Shown: in pieces, positions 8,889 through 16,900 of the stretch
How positions within the stretch are numbered: the first letter of the stretch is position 1
Layout of the letters: each line of letters starts with the position of its first letter
Source: DASPHG01 sp963748315
GTDB taxonomy: Bacteria; Actinomycetota; Thermoleophilia; Solirubrobacterales; Thermoleophilaceae
Reading direction: 5' to 3'
Assembly (NCBI GenBank): GCA_963748315.1
Contig: CAVVIK010000006.1
Coordinates: 682,001-746,000 of the forward strand
DNA: 64,000 bases
Program-made: the position numbers and the translations under genes
The notes under the pieces: generated by a model
The model's input: only the letters and a program-made list of their open reading frames with translations
What the model was told of the DNA's origin: nothing
Databases searched by the model: none

Positions 8889-10096
8889 CAGGCCTTCCTC
8901 CTGCGGCCGAAGAGGCGGCTGCGCCCCGATCCGTTCTTCGCCGCGACCGGTGCGTAGATCCGCGCGAGGTGGTGGAAGGCGATCCCCGCGCCTGAGCCCG
9001 ACGGCGCAAGGGCCACCGGCGTGCCGGTGTTGATCGCACGCACGACGTCGCGATGGCTCGGCACGAGGACGTCGGGGTGCCGGCCGACGACCGACGCCGT
9101 CGCGTCCGCGTCCAACCCGACATTGCTGTCCGCGCGGTTCAGGACGAGCTTGACGCTCTCTTGCTCGTAACCCATCAGGCCGAGCGTTTCGAGCCCGAGC
9201 TTCGTGTTCTTCAGAGCGAGCGTGTCGAGAGCGCCCACCATGCACACGTCGGACGAGGCGTCGATCGCGGAGATCACCTCGGGCGTGAAGCCCGTCGGCG
9301 TATCGACGATCACGTAGTCGCTCATCTCGCGGACGACCGGGTAGAGCTGCCGCAGGAAGTCGACCGAGACCGCGTTTGCATGGTCCGGCCGGGTCGGTGC
9401 GAGCAGAACACCGACGCCCGACACATGGCGGGCGAGGTAGCTCTCCACCTTGTCGCTGTCGACCGAGCCGCTCGAGCGCGCGAGGTCGTAGATCGTCTGC
9501 TTCGGCTGAAGGCCCATGGCAAGCCCGAGGTCGCCGAACTGCAGGTCCAGGTCCACCGCTACCACCCGCTGCCCGTCGGCGGCCAACGCGACCGCGAGGT
9601 TCGCGGCGGTGAGGGTCTTGCCGGACCCGCCCTTCGGACCGAGCACGCAGACCATGCGGCCCGTCTCCGCGCCGGCGGCCTGACGAACACCGGTCTTGCG
9701 TACGACCGCCTTCTGGATCGTGAACGCGAGCTGGTCGCTCACGAGCCGCCAGTCGGCCTGCTCGGCGCTCGCCGGCAGCGCGAAGATGTCCGCCGCGCCG
9801 ACTTCGAACATCTTGTTCACGAGGCCGTTCGGCGCGCCGTCGAAGAGCACCACGACCGGACGGTTGGGCCGCCCCTTTACGGCGGTCTCGACGGTCTCCA
9901 CGGCGTTCTCGGACGCCTGTCCGCATGCGATGACGAGGACGTCGGCCTCCGGCTCGGGTACGGCGGCGAGGCCGCCGTACCCGCTGTCCATCATGCCTGC
10001 CACCTCGACGCCGTCGAGCCGCAGCACGATCGCCTCGATGCGGTCGCGATTATCGATGCCGTCAAGCGCGACGGCTGCTTGGATCGGGTGGCTCAT
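8888..10096 (-). CDS. cpaE: CpaE/TadZ-like pilus localisation ATPase (ParA/MinD type)
   Basis: A 402-residue protein with an N-terminal atypical receiver-like domain (about 1-125) and a P-loop ATPase of the ParA/MinD family. The deviant Walker A is GPKGGSGKT (153-161) and the next motif is VDLDLQFGDL (181-190). TadZ/CpaE proteins position the Tad secretion machine, often at a pole. The ATG at 10096 follows the CpaB stop by 2 bp; an extension to 10231 has no support. The receiver-like domain shows no clear phospho-acceptor environment, which is usual for CpaE. The C-terminus is basic (GRSRLFGRRRKA). Confidence 0.93.
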   Translation of the reverse strand: MSHPIQAAVALDGIDNRDRIEAIVLRLDGVEVAGMMDSGYGGLAAVPEPEADVLVIACGQASENAVETVETAVKGRPNRPVVVLFDGAPNGLVNKMFEVGAADIFALPASAEQADWRLVSDQLAFTIQKAVVRKTGVRQAAGAETGRMVCVLGPKGGSGKTLTAANLAVALAADGQRVVAVDLDLQFGDLGLAMGLQPKQTIYDLARSSGSVDSDKVESYLARHVSGVGVLLAPTRPDHANAVSVDFLRQLYPVVREMSDYVIVDTPTGFTPEVISAIDASSDVCMVGALDTLALKNTKLGLETLGLMGYEQESVKLVLNRADSNVGLDADATASVVGRHPDVLVPSHRDVVRAINTGTPVALAPSGSGAGIAFHHLARIYAPVAAKNGSGRSRLFGRRRKA

Positions 10097-10098
10097 CG

Positions 10099-10911
10099 CT
10101 ACCGCTCCCTGAACTCCCGCCGGAACTCGCGAACCGGGATCGCCGGAAGCCCGAACAACACGTTCTCGACAGTCGTGGGGGACGGACGATTGATCTCCTC
10201 CGCGCCCGCGGTCGGCCTCAGGGCGAGCCACGGGATGCCGTACTCGGCCGTGAACGCGAGCTCTGTCGCCTGCTCGTCCGTGCCTCTCAGTACGACCGAG
10301 TGCCCGCCGTCCCCGCCGACGCCGCCCTCGCTCGTCGGCACCTTCAGGACGAGCGCGTCCTGCATCAGGATCCTCGAGACCGGCCGGTCGGCGCCGCCCC
10401 CGCTGACCGGGTCCAGCTGGAAGAGGCCGATGACGTCGACGTGATCGCCCGCCTTGAGGTCGCCGGCCAGGCCGCCGTACGTGGTGAAGGGGAGCGAGAT
10501 CGCCCGCTCATGGCCACGGATCTCGTCTCCGAGGCTGCCGTTCTGGAGCCGGAAGTCGGTGGTCGTCAGCTGCTCACCCGGGTAAATGGGTGTCGTCGTG
10601 ACCATCCCCTTGATGGCGTCGGGGTCACGGACGGCAGCGCCCTCGATGTCGGCCTTCTCGACCGAGGTGATCTCGTACATTTTGTCCCCCGCGATCGCGT
10701 CAGCCGGGCTGCCCGGCTCGATCAGAACGTTCGCCACGAGGACCTTCTCGGTGCCGTCGGCACCGGTCAGGCTGTCGCGGTACGCGCTGAGGAACATGAT
10801 CAGGATCGCCCCGCCCAGCACGGCAGCACCCGCCGCCACGGTGATGATCCCGCGGCGTGTGGATAGGAGCTTCCGCACTCGCGGCGAGACCTGTGATTGC
10901 TTGGTGGCCAT
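10099..10911 (-). CDS. cpaB: Flp pilus assembly protein CpaB/RcpC (SAF domain)
   Basis: A 270-residue protein with one N-terminal TM helix (about 17-38) and an extracytoplasmic SAF-type domain: VANVLIEPGSPADA, then KGMVTTTPIYPGEQLTTTDF and a RcpC-like segment GDHVDVIGLF. CpaB/RcpC proteins act in the cell envelope during Flp pilus biogenesis. The ATG at 10911 is preceded by GAAAGGAAGG; the reading upstream to 11118 lies in the tadG frame shadow. It sits between tadG (17 bp gap) and cpaE (2 bp gap). Confidence 0.92.
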   Translation of the reverse strand: MATKQSQVSPRVRKLLSTRRGIITVAAGAAVLGGAILIMFLSAYRDSLTGADGTEKVLVANVLIEPGSPADAIAGDKMYEITSVEKADIEGAAVRDPDAIKGMVTTTPIYPGEQLTTTDFRLQNGSLGDEIRGHERAISLPFTTYGGLAGDLKAGDHVDVIGLFQLDPVSGGGADRPVSRILMQDALVLKVPTSEGGVGGDGGHSVVLRGTDEQATELAFTAEYGIPWLALRPTAGAEEINRPSPTTVENVLFGLPAIPVREFRREFRER

Positions 10912-10928
10912 TTCGTGCCTTCCTTTCT

Positions 10929-13292
10929 CTACTCCGTAAGCACCGGCGTGCATGAACCGAAGTCTGCGAAGTCGCAGGGTGTTGATCCGGAGCTGCCCGA
11001 CAGCGTCTCGACGTACTTGATGAACCGGCCATAGATCCAGGCAGGGTCGCCATCGCCGATGATCTCGTCGATGCCGTTGCCCTGGCAGGGATTTGGAAAC
11101 CCGGGCTGGCCGGTCCACCCGGTGACGTAGAAAGTCGCGAAATTGATGACCGGCACGGTCGTCCGCCCGCTGCCTTCGAACGATCCGTACGGCGTCATGA
11201 AGAGGTTGGTGATGCGCGGGTCCGTCGGGTCAGGGGTGAAGACCGGGGTCCCGTCTTCGGCCGTAGACCAGTACTCGTGCCAGCGACTCGGGTATGTGCA
11301 CGTGGTCGGCTTCACGTTGTCGAGGATCCGTCCGTTCATCCCGGCCGTCACCTGTCCCTCGCGGCCGCCGGTCTTCAGTGCCACGCAGTTCCATGGCTGC
11401 GGCGATTCCCAGAGAGTGGGGACGCTGTTCGGGCACGGCGTGCCGTTATTGATGGCGTAGGTCGGGCGACAGCCCTCGATGAGCTCGGCCCGCATCGTGT
11501 CGACCCAGGGGTCGCAGTCGAGCGACTGGTTCTGGCTGCCGCCGACCACGCGCAGGGCGACGACCGGCGAATCGGCCGCCGTGGCCTCCTCGAAGCCGCT
11601 GACCAGGCCGAGCTCGACGGTCAGGTTGTGCGTGCATAGAGAGGGATCGTCGCCTGGGTTGCACTGCTTCAGCGAGTGTTCAGTGAGCGGGAGGCCACTC
11701 TCGTAGACCTTCGCGATGCGGATCGCGCCCGTGCGCGCGTCTGACCCGGAAAACGGCCGCTGCACCGTCCCGAACGTGCCCTTGCAGGGGTTGTTGTTCT
11801 TGTTCGTGCACGTTTGACCGTTCCAGGTTCCCGTCGTCTTCTCCCAACGAAGCTCGATCGGAACCGGACCTGTGCCGGGCTGGATCCTGATCCCGTTCGC
11901 TTCCGCGAGTCCCCAGCGGCCGTCGTCGCCGCTCGCCAAGTTCGTGAGCGGCATGGCGTCAACGACCCCGGTCCCGTCGCCGCCGATCGCGTTCGCGGCC
12001 GTCACGAGCGCACTCGCGCTCGCATCGGCATTCACGGCGTCGCGAACCTGAGCGGCCGTCGAAGTCGCAACACCGCCGGCGTCCGTGGCGATGTTGACGG
12101 TGATGTCGTTCCCCGCGACGGAGACGGAAAGCGGAGTATCGAGCCCGGCGACGACGTACGTGACCCGGATGTTGTTTCCGTTCGGTCCCGAGGCGTCGGC
12201 GGTGTACGTAAGGTCGTTGTTGTCCCCCGCGAGTGCGGTCGTCAAGCTCGCTGACGGCCCGGTGTTGTAGGTGAGCGAGTAGCTCTGACCACCCGCGACC
12301 GCGGTCACCTTGTAGCCCGCCGCCACCGGGCTCGTCGTGCCGAAGTCGACGTTCGCGGTCATGCCCGCCCGGCAGTCGTCCTCGACGAGGTAGACGAAGT
12401 AGGCGTCGTTGCAGCTGGTGCTGTTCAGGCCGATCGACTTGGCGATCGGGCCCGTTCCCTGGTTACTCCAGCCGCGTATGTGCAGCAGCCCGTTGCTCGT
12501 GTCGTAGCAGCTCACGAGCAGCTGGCCGCACTCGTAGTTCGTAGTGCTACCGGACATGATCACGCGCATGCCGATGTTCTTGACCCCGGTGGCAACGGTG
12601 ACCGGGATCGCCGAGGCCGCCGGTACCTCCCACTTCGTGTAGCCGTTGAAATTTCCAACGCGTGTGAGGTCCTGTTCACCGAGCACCGCGCCCGTGTCCT
12701 CGTTGATGAACTGCACCTTTGCCTGCTTCGGGTTCGAGTCCGGGACCCCGACCGGCAGCCCGCCCTTTCTCTGATCGACCTTCATGAAGCTCACGCGGGC
12801 CCGCGCGTTTATGAAGTCGGCGCCCTCGATCCCGAAAGCCGACGCGGCGCCGAAGAACCACGGCACGTCGTTCTCGGTCAGCTTCACGTCGATCATTCCC
12901 GAGGGCACCCCCGATTCGTTGCACGGCTCGCCCTCGATCACCGTGTTATCGACGGGTGAGCTCTGGCCCCACCACGTTTTCGAGTTCACAGCCATATGGA
13001 GCCGCTCCGGTGGCGTTCCGCCGACCTGCGCGTTGTAGTCGGAGCCGCCGATGCCGGCGTACCTGAGGATTTCGGCCTGCACCGCGGCGTTGTCGCAGGG
13101 CACCGAGAGCGCTTGGGCGCCGGCGAGCGCGGCGGCATCCGCCTGCATCTGCAGGTGCCGCTTGTGCTCCCACCAGTTCGCCACGTCGATGACGAACGCC
13201 ACGAAGACCAGCATGATCGGCAGCGCGACGGCGAACATGACCATGATCGCGCCCCGCTCGTCGTGTGAGATGCGTGCAACACGTCGCGTCAT
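10929..13292 (-). CDS. tadG: TadG-like pilus protein with long extracytoplasmic region
   Basis: A 787-residue protein. The N-terminus is the TadE/TadG module: short basic start, DERGAIMVMFAVALPIMLVFVAFVIDVANWW helix (about 12-42), then HLQMQADAAALAGAQAL. The rest is outside the membrane and holds many Cys and several aromatic-rich segments. Residues about 335-450 carry a domain-like insert with GNNIRVTYVVAG, ITVNIATD and AAQVRDAVNADA, which resembles repeats seen in phage tail and large secreted proteins. The ATG overlaps the TadE stop (ATGA). TadG proteins are pseudopilins or envelope anchors of the Tad system; the exact role is unsettled. Confidence 0.88.
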   Translation of the reverse strand: MTRRVARISHDERGAIMVMFAVALPIMLVFVAFVIDVANWWEHKRHLQMQADAAALAGAQALSVPCDNAAVQAEILRYAGIGGSDYNAQVGGTPPERLHMAVNSKTWWGQSSPVDNTVIEGEPCNESGVPSGMIDVKLTENDVPWFFGAASAFGIEGADFINARARVSFMKVDQRKGGLPVGVPDSNPKQAKVQFINEDTGAVLGEQDLTRVGNFNGYTKWEVPAASAIPVTVATGVKNIGMRVIMSGSTTNYECGQLLVSCYDTSNGLLHIRGWSNQGTGPIAKSIGLNSTSCNDAYFVYLVEDDCRAGMTANVDFGTTSPVAAGYKVTAVAGGQSYSLTYNTGPSASLTTALAGDNNDLTYTADASGPNGNNIRVTYVVAGLDTPLSVSVAGNDITVNIATDAGGVATSTAAQVRDAVNADASASALVTAANAIGGDGTGVVDAMPLTNLASGDDGRWGLAEANGIRIQPGTGPVPIELRWEKTTGTWNGQTCTNKNNNPCKGTFGTVQRPFSGSDARTGAIRIAKVYESGLPLTEHSLKQCNPGDDPSLCTHNLTVELGLVSGFEEATAADSPVVALRVVGGSQNQSLDCDPWVDTMRAELIEGCRPTYAINNGTPCPNSVPTLWESPQPWNCVALKTGGREGQVTAGMNGRILDNVKPTTCTYPSRWHEYWSTAEDGTPVFTPDPTDPRITNLFMTPYGSFEGSGRTTVPVINFATFYVTGWTGQPGFPNPCQGNGIDEIIGDGDPAWIYGRFIKYVETLSGSSGSTPCDFADFGSCTPVLTE

Positions 13293-13768
13293 GCCGTGCA
13301 GTGCGCGGGGAATGGGGGGTCTTGCTCGAGCCGCATCGTGGATGTGTTCGTGACCGTCGTGCTGGTGAGGTCGGGGCCCAAGGCGTTGACGTATGGGAGG
13401 AACGCGTAGGTGAACGTGACCTCGACCTCGACGGGGTCGCCCACGCGAGAGGTCTCGTCCGGGAAGCTCACGCAGACCTTCATCGGCCCTGTGACGGAGT
13501 CACCGCCGTTTGCGAGCTCGTCCGTGTCCGCGCGCTGCCTGATCGACTCGGCAAGTGTCGCGCCCGGGCCGGGGTTCTTGCCCACAGCCGCGAAGCGGAC
13601 GCCCTCATGCGAGAGATGCGTGCCGTCGATCCAGTAGTTGAAGGCTTTGCCGAAGTCGAACATTCCGAGGAGAAGTAGGAGGAACAAGGGGACGACCAGG
13701 GCGAACTCGACGGCTATGACGCCGCGCTGGGACCGAAGATCAGAAGTGGATGTGGCTACTTGGGACAT
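13289..13768 (-). CDS. tadE: TadE-like minor pseudopilin
   Basis: A 159-residue protein with the TadE signature near the N-terminus: SQRGVIAVEFALVVPLFLLLLLGMFDFGKAFNYW. The Gly-Val boundary and Glu in AVEFALV match the TadE pseudopilin cleavage and recognition site. The mature part is small and beta-rich with one Cys pair region. The ATG at 13768 is the first in frame after a strong intergenic stem-loop; the longer reading to 13900 covers that hairpin and part of the flp gene. Its stop overlaps the tadG start by 4 bp. Confidence 0.9.
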   Translation of the reverse strand: MSQVATSTSDLRSQRGVIAVEFALVVPLFLLLLLGMFDFGKAFNYWIDGTHLSHEGVRFAAVGKNPGPGATLAESIRQRADTDELANGGDSVTGPMKVCVSFPDETSRVGDPVEVEVTFTYAFLPYVNALGPDLTSTTVTNTSTMRLEQDPPFPAHCTA

Positions 13769-13783
13769 TTCGTCGGTACTGCA

Positions 13784-13833
13784 CCGCCGCCCCGGGCGAA
13801 GACCAGTGCTGGTCGTCACGCACGGGGCGGCGG
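13784..13833 (-). promoter_or_regulatory. Nested stem-loop between flp and tadE
   Basis: The arms CCGCCGCCCCG (13784-13794) and CGGGGCGGCGG (13823-13833) are exact inverted complements of 11 bp. Between them GACCAG-TG-CTGGTC (13801-13814) is a second perfect 6-bp inverted repeat. The whole element fills the 85-bp gap after the first pilin gene. No T run follows, so a processing or attenuation hairpin that lets pilin mRNA exceed mRNA for the assembly genes is more likely than a complete stop. Confidence 0.6.
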
Positions 13834-13853
13834 CTGATTCATTGGAGTGGCGA

Positions 13854-14054
13854 CTACGTGCCGGCCTCGTCAAGCGAGCCAGCGATATCGCTGAACACAC
13901 CGTTGATGCTCGTGCCGAGCACCTCCAGTGCGGCGATGAGGACCACCGACACCAGAGCGATGATCAGGGCGTACTCGACGAGCCCCTGGCCATCCTCTTC
14001 GCGGCGAAGCCGCGCGGCGTACGACTCGAAATAGGTGGAAAGCATCTGGGTCAT
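13854..14054 (-). CDS. flp: Flp/Fap-type major pilin
   Basis: A 66-residue Flp pilin precursor: basic leader (about 1-23), processing site around DGQGLVEYALII, then a hydrophobic helix to about residue 45 and a short polar tail. Gly before the Leu and the Glu-Tyr pair are the Flp family hallmark. The ribosome site is very strong (GGAGGAGGT, 6-7 nt before ATG), which fits a highly made structural subunit. It heads the Tad operon and is followed by the stem-loop at 13784-13833. The prepilin peptidase needed to mature it is encoded on the other strand at 15019. Confidence 0.95.
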   Translation of the reverse strand: MTQMLSTYFESYAARLRREEDGQGLVEYALIIALVSVVLIAALEVLGTSINGVFSDIAGSLDEAGT

Positions 14055-14219
14055 GAATTCACCTCCTCCGGCAATTTCTCTTTGACTCCGTTCGGTTGAG
14101 ACGTGCCGTAAGGACGTCGATCGTTTGGGTGATCGTCCACTGGCGTCGCCTCGTCACGGGATCAAGCTACGGCCGGGTGCGCGCCGCCGGAACTGCCTGA
14201 AGGTTCAGTTCTGACCTAA

Positions 14220-14230
14220 CCCTCTGAGGG
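14220..14230. promoter_or_regulatory. Short inverted repeat in the flp/DUF192 divergent region
   Basis: The 211-bp divergent gap between flp (start 14054) and the DUF192 gene (start 14266) contains CCCTC-T-GAGGG, an 11-bp odd-centred palindrome. It lies 36 bp before the DUF192 start. It could be an operator, but it is short and could be chance in GC-rich DNA. I see no convincing -35/-10 pair in the gap. Confidence 0.25.
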
Positions 14231-14265
14231 GCGACAGCGAGGAGGGCGAGGCTGATAGTTGACGC

Positions 14266-14625
14266 ATGGCCGAGACGGTCACAGTCCTCTCGCGCGCGGG
14301 CCTCGTGTGCGAGTCATGCGCCGTCGCCGACACGGTGTGGACCCGGCTGCGCGGCCTGATGGGCCGTCGGGAGCTCGAGCCCGGCGAAGGGCTTCTGCTG
14401 CGGCCGTCCAACTCGGTCCACACGTGCTTCATGCGCTTCGCGATCGACGTCGTGTTCCTTGATGGCGAGATGCGCGTGATTGCCGTGTCACCGGCCGTTC
14501 GCCCGTGGCGCCTGCGTCTGCAGCGCGGCGCCCGCGCGGTCCTCGAGCTCCCGGCCGGCGAGGCCGGACGTGTCGGGATCGCGCCGGGCGATCACCTGAC
14601 GGTCAGAGCGTTCTGCAACCAGTGA
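14266..14625 (+). CDS. DUF192 family protein
   Basis: A 119-residue DUF192 protein. Typical segments are WTRLRGLMGRRELEPGEGLLLRPSNSVHTCFMRFAIDVVFLD, including the conserved His-Thr-x-Phe-Met motif, and the C-terminal GRVGIAPGDHL. There is no signal peptide, unlike many DUF192 members. The family has no proven biochemical role. It is divergent from the flp operon and starts a plus-strand run with the receiver-like and prepilin peptidase genes, so a link with pilus biogenesis is plausible from position only. Confidence 0.9.
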   Translation: MAETVTVLSRAGLVCESCAVADTVWTRLRGLMGRRELEPGEGLLLRPSNSVHTCFMRFAIDVVFLDGEMRVIAVSPAVRPWRLRLQRGARAVLELPAGEAGRVGIAPGDHLTVRAFCNQ

Positions 14626-14642
14626 CGAGAAGGAGAAGGTCC

Positions 14643-15032
14643 ATGCCCTCGCTTGAACATCCCCGCGTGCTGCTCGTCGGGCGCGACCGGAGGTACCTGG
14701 TGGATGCGGCCGAGCGGCTGCGCCGCGATGGCTTCCAGGTGGCGACCACGTGCAGGCCCACCGAGATCGCCGATCTCGTCAACCGTCTCGACTTGAACAT
14801 CGCCATTGTGGATGGCAGCCATTACCTAGAGGGGACGGTCCGCAGCCTGGCTGCGATCGAAGAGATCGCGACGCCCGTCGCCGTGTTGACCGTGGCCGAG
14901 GACCACCTGCTCTCGCCCCTCAGCCCGAATGTCCTGCCCAAGTGGCAGTCGCTCGCCCAGCTGGGCGATCACGTGAGGCTCGCATTCGAGCTCGGCCCAA
15001 CCCGATGGGAGGACGACGTTGCATACGCTTGA
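14643..15032 (+). CDS. Response-regulator receiver-like protein, stand-alone
   Basis: A 129-residue protein that reads like a single receiver-type (CheY-fold) domain: PRVLLVGRDRRYLVDAAERLRRDGFQV, then LNIAIVDGSHYLEG where the VD corresponds to the usual phospho-acceptor strand. The acidic pair near the N-terminus is replaced by GRD and the region after the Asp is atypical, so phosphorylation is uncertain. The ATG at 14643 has AAGGAGAAGG 4-5 nt upstream and follows DUF192 by 17 bp. Its end overlaps the prepilin peptidase start by 14 bp. A regulator or docking module for the Tad machinery is a guess. Confidence 0.65.
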   Translation: MPSLEHPRVLLVGRDRRYLVDAAERLRRDGFQVATTCRPTEIADLVNRLDLNIAIVDGSHYLEGTVRSLAAIEEIATPVAVLTVAEDHLLSPLSPNVLPKWQSLAQLGDHVRLAFELGPTRWEDDVAYA

Positions 15033-15603
15033 GCCAAGCCCCGATCCGATGCCGCCAGCGACCGTCGAGGAGCCTCGGGACGTCACGGGCGCGTGGCGTC
15101 GTCCGCTCGTCGTCGGGCTCGCGGCGCTCCTGGCCGTCCTGTGCCTCGTGCGCTACGAGGCCGATGCGCACGGCTTCATCTCGGCGTTCACCGCCGCGGT
15201 GCTGGTCGTGCTCGCGGCCATCGACCTACAAGAACGGGTGATCCCGAACCGGATCGTTGTGCCGGCAGCCGCGATCGTGCTCGTCGCTCAACTCGTGTTC
15301 CACTCCGACCGGGCCGCCGAGTGGATCATCGCGGCGCTCGGCGCCGCGCTCTTCCTGTTCGTGCCGGCCGTCATCAAGAGCGGTGCGATCGGTATGGGCG
15401 ACGTCAAGCTCGCGCTGCTGTTGGGCGCCGCGACCGGTTATGCCGTGCTGCCGGCGTTGACTCTCGGATTCATCGCACTCGTCCCGGTCGCGCTCTACAT
15501 GCTCTTCCAGGAGGGCACGGCGGCGCGCAAGAAGCACCTCCCGCTCGGCCCGTTCCTGGCATTCGGAACGCTCGTAGTGCTGCTGTCGGGCAGCGTGGCG
15601 TAG
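15019..15603 (+). CDS. Short A24-family prepilin peptidase (CpaA/TadV type)
   Basis: A 194-residue aspartyl membrane protease that should cleave Flp, TadE and TadG leaders. The two catalytic aspartates are in AAIDLQERVIPN and GMGDVKLALLLG, the paired motifs of A24 peptidases. The N-methylase Cys domain of PilD is absent, as in TadV/CpaA. About six membrane helices are visible. TTG at 15019 is the first start and overlaps the upstream gene; ATG at 15049 is also possible and leaves both Asp motifs intact. No other prepilin peptidase is in the window. Confidence 0.9.
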   Translation: MHTLEPSPDPMPPATVEEPRDVTGAWRRPLVVGLAALLAVLCLVRYEADAHGFISAFTAAVLVVLAAIDLQERVIPNRIVVPAAAIVLVAQLVFHSDRAAEWIIAALGAALFLFVPAVIKSGAIGMGDVKLALLLGAATGYAVLPALTLGFIALVPVALYMLFQEGTAARKKHLPLGPFLAFGTLVVLLSGSVA

Positions 15604-15613
15604 GCGACTCGCG

Positions 15614-16900
15614 ATGTCCGCCTCGCCGAGACAGGTCGCGGGCGCCATCCTCGCGGCCGTTGGAGCCTGTTTCGGGTTCGTGCTCGTAGCGATGCCGTCA
15701 ACGGCCCTCACCGACTACTCGATCGAGGCGGAGCCGGCGGTGGAGGCGCTTCGTGACTGGCGACTCGCGGAGTTCGGGGAGCTCGCCCCCGCTTATGGCG
15801 GGTCGCTGCTATTGCGAGCGCCGTTCGCCATCTTGCCGGACCTCTGGGGAGGCGGTGACCTCGCGCTGTTTCGCTCCATGGCCATTCCCTGCTTCGCCGC
15901 GCTCTCCTTCCTGGCCGTGATGCTGTGGAATCGCAGCCGCGTCTTCGGCGCTCGGCGGGGCGCAGCCATGGTCGTCCTGCTGCTGTGCGTCGCGAACCCC
16001 CTCATCCAGCGTGCGCTCAGAACCGGCCACCCGGAGGAATTGCTCGGCGCCGTGCTGTGCGTCGGGGCGGTGCTCGCGGGCGGCGCGCGGCGTCCGATCC
16101 TGGCCGGCGCGCTACTCGGCCTCGCCGTGGCCAACAAGCCGTGGGCCGTGCTGGCCGTCATACCGGTGGCACTCGCTCTGGGCCCCGGCGCGGGTCGCGG
16201 CGGCGCGAGCCTCGCGAGGTGGCGGGCGATCGCGGCCGATCCGAGGCTCCGCGCTGCCGCGGTCGCCGGCGTGATTGGCGCGGCCGTGCTCACGCCCTTA
16301 GCGCTTTACGGCGGTGCGGCCATCGAGGAGGCGCGCACGGTCGCCCATAGCAGTGGCGCGATCCTCAAGCCGTGGCAGGTCTGGTGGTTCGCGGGCGACC
16401 ACGCTGGGGCCGTCTACGACGCTTTCGGCAACCCGCGGCCCGCCGGGTACCGCACGCCGCCCGCGTGGCTTGGCGAGATCGCCCGGCCGATCGTCGTGCT
16501 CGTGCCAACGCTGATCGCCCTCGCATGCGCCGTCCGGCTCCGGCGCCGGCCCTGGCACGACGCGCTGCTCCTGCTCGCGCTGGTGTTCCTGCTGCGGTGC
16601 ATGCTCGACCCGTGGAACGTGTCCTACTACGCGCTGCCATTCGTGTTTGCACTGCTTGCTTGGGAGGTCCACGCACGCGGGGGTCTGCCGCGGCTCACGC
16701 TTCTCGCGACGATGCTCACGTGGGTGACCTGCGACTTGCTACGGCCGTTCGTGAGCCCGGACGTCCAGTCCATCGTTTACGTCGGCTGGAGCATCCCGTT
16801 CGCGCTGGCGCTCGCCTGGCGGCTGGTCGATCCGCAAGGCTTCGCGCGGCGGTTGCAGCCCGCCCGGCCTGCCCTTCGGCCGGCGACCGAGACCCGCTAG
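15614..16900 (+). CDS. Polytopic membrane protein, GT-C glycosyltransferase-like
   Basis: A 428-residue membrane protein with about ten helices. The first extracytoplasmic loop contains acidic residues (LTDYSIEAEPAVEALRDW) and the middle has RTGHPEELLGAVLC and ANKPWAVLAVIPVALAL, features shared with DUF2029/GT87-type mannosyltransferases that use lipid-linked sugars. The match is by overall layout only. It follows the prepilin peptidase by 10 bp and ends in a 4-bp convergent overlap with the response regulator. A role in glycosylating envelope or pilus components is possible but not shown. Confidence 0.65.
   Translation: MSASPRQVAGAILAAVGACFGFVLVAMPSTALTDYSIEAEPAVEALRDWRLAEFGELAPAYGGSLLLRAPFAILPDLWGGGDLALFRSMAIPCFAALSFLAVMLWNRSRVFGARRGAAMVVLLLCVANPLIQRALRTGHPEELLGAVLCVGAVLAGGARRPILAGALLGLAVANKPWAVLAVIPVALALGPGAGRGGASLARWRAIAADPRLRAAAVAGVIGAAVLTPLALYGGAAIEEARTVAHSSGAILKPWQVWWFAGDHAGAVYDAFGNPRPAGYRTPPAWLGEIARPIVVLVPTLIALACAVRLRRRPWHDALLLLALVFLLRCMLDPWNVSYYALPFVFALLAWEVHARGGLPRLTLLATMLTWVTCDLLRPFVSPDVQSIVYVGWSIPFALALAWRLVDPQGFARRLQPARPALRPATETR

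Noticed and set aside
7521..9926. 801-codon reading of the CpaF ATPase
   Set aside because: The first 346 codons run through cpaE in another frame; CpaF of normal length starts at 8888 with TGATG coupling.
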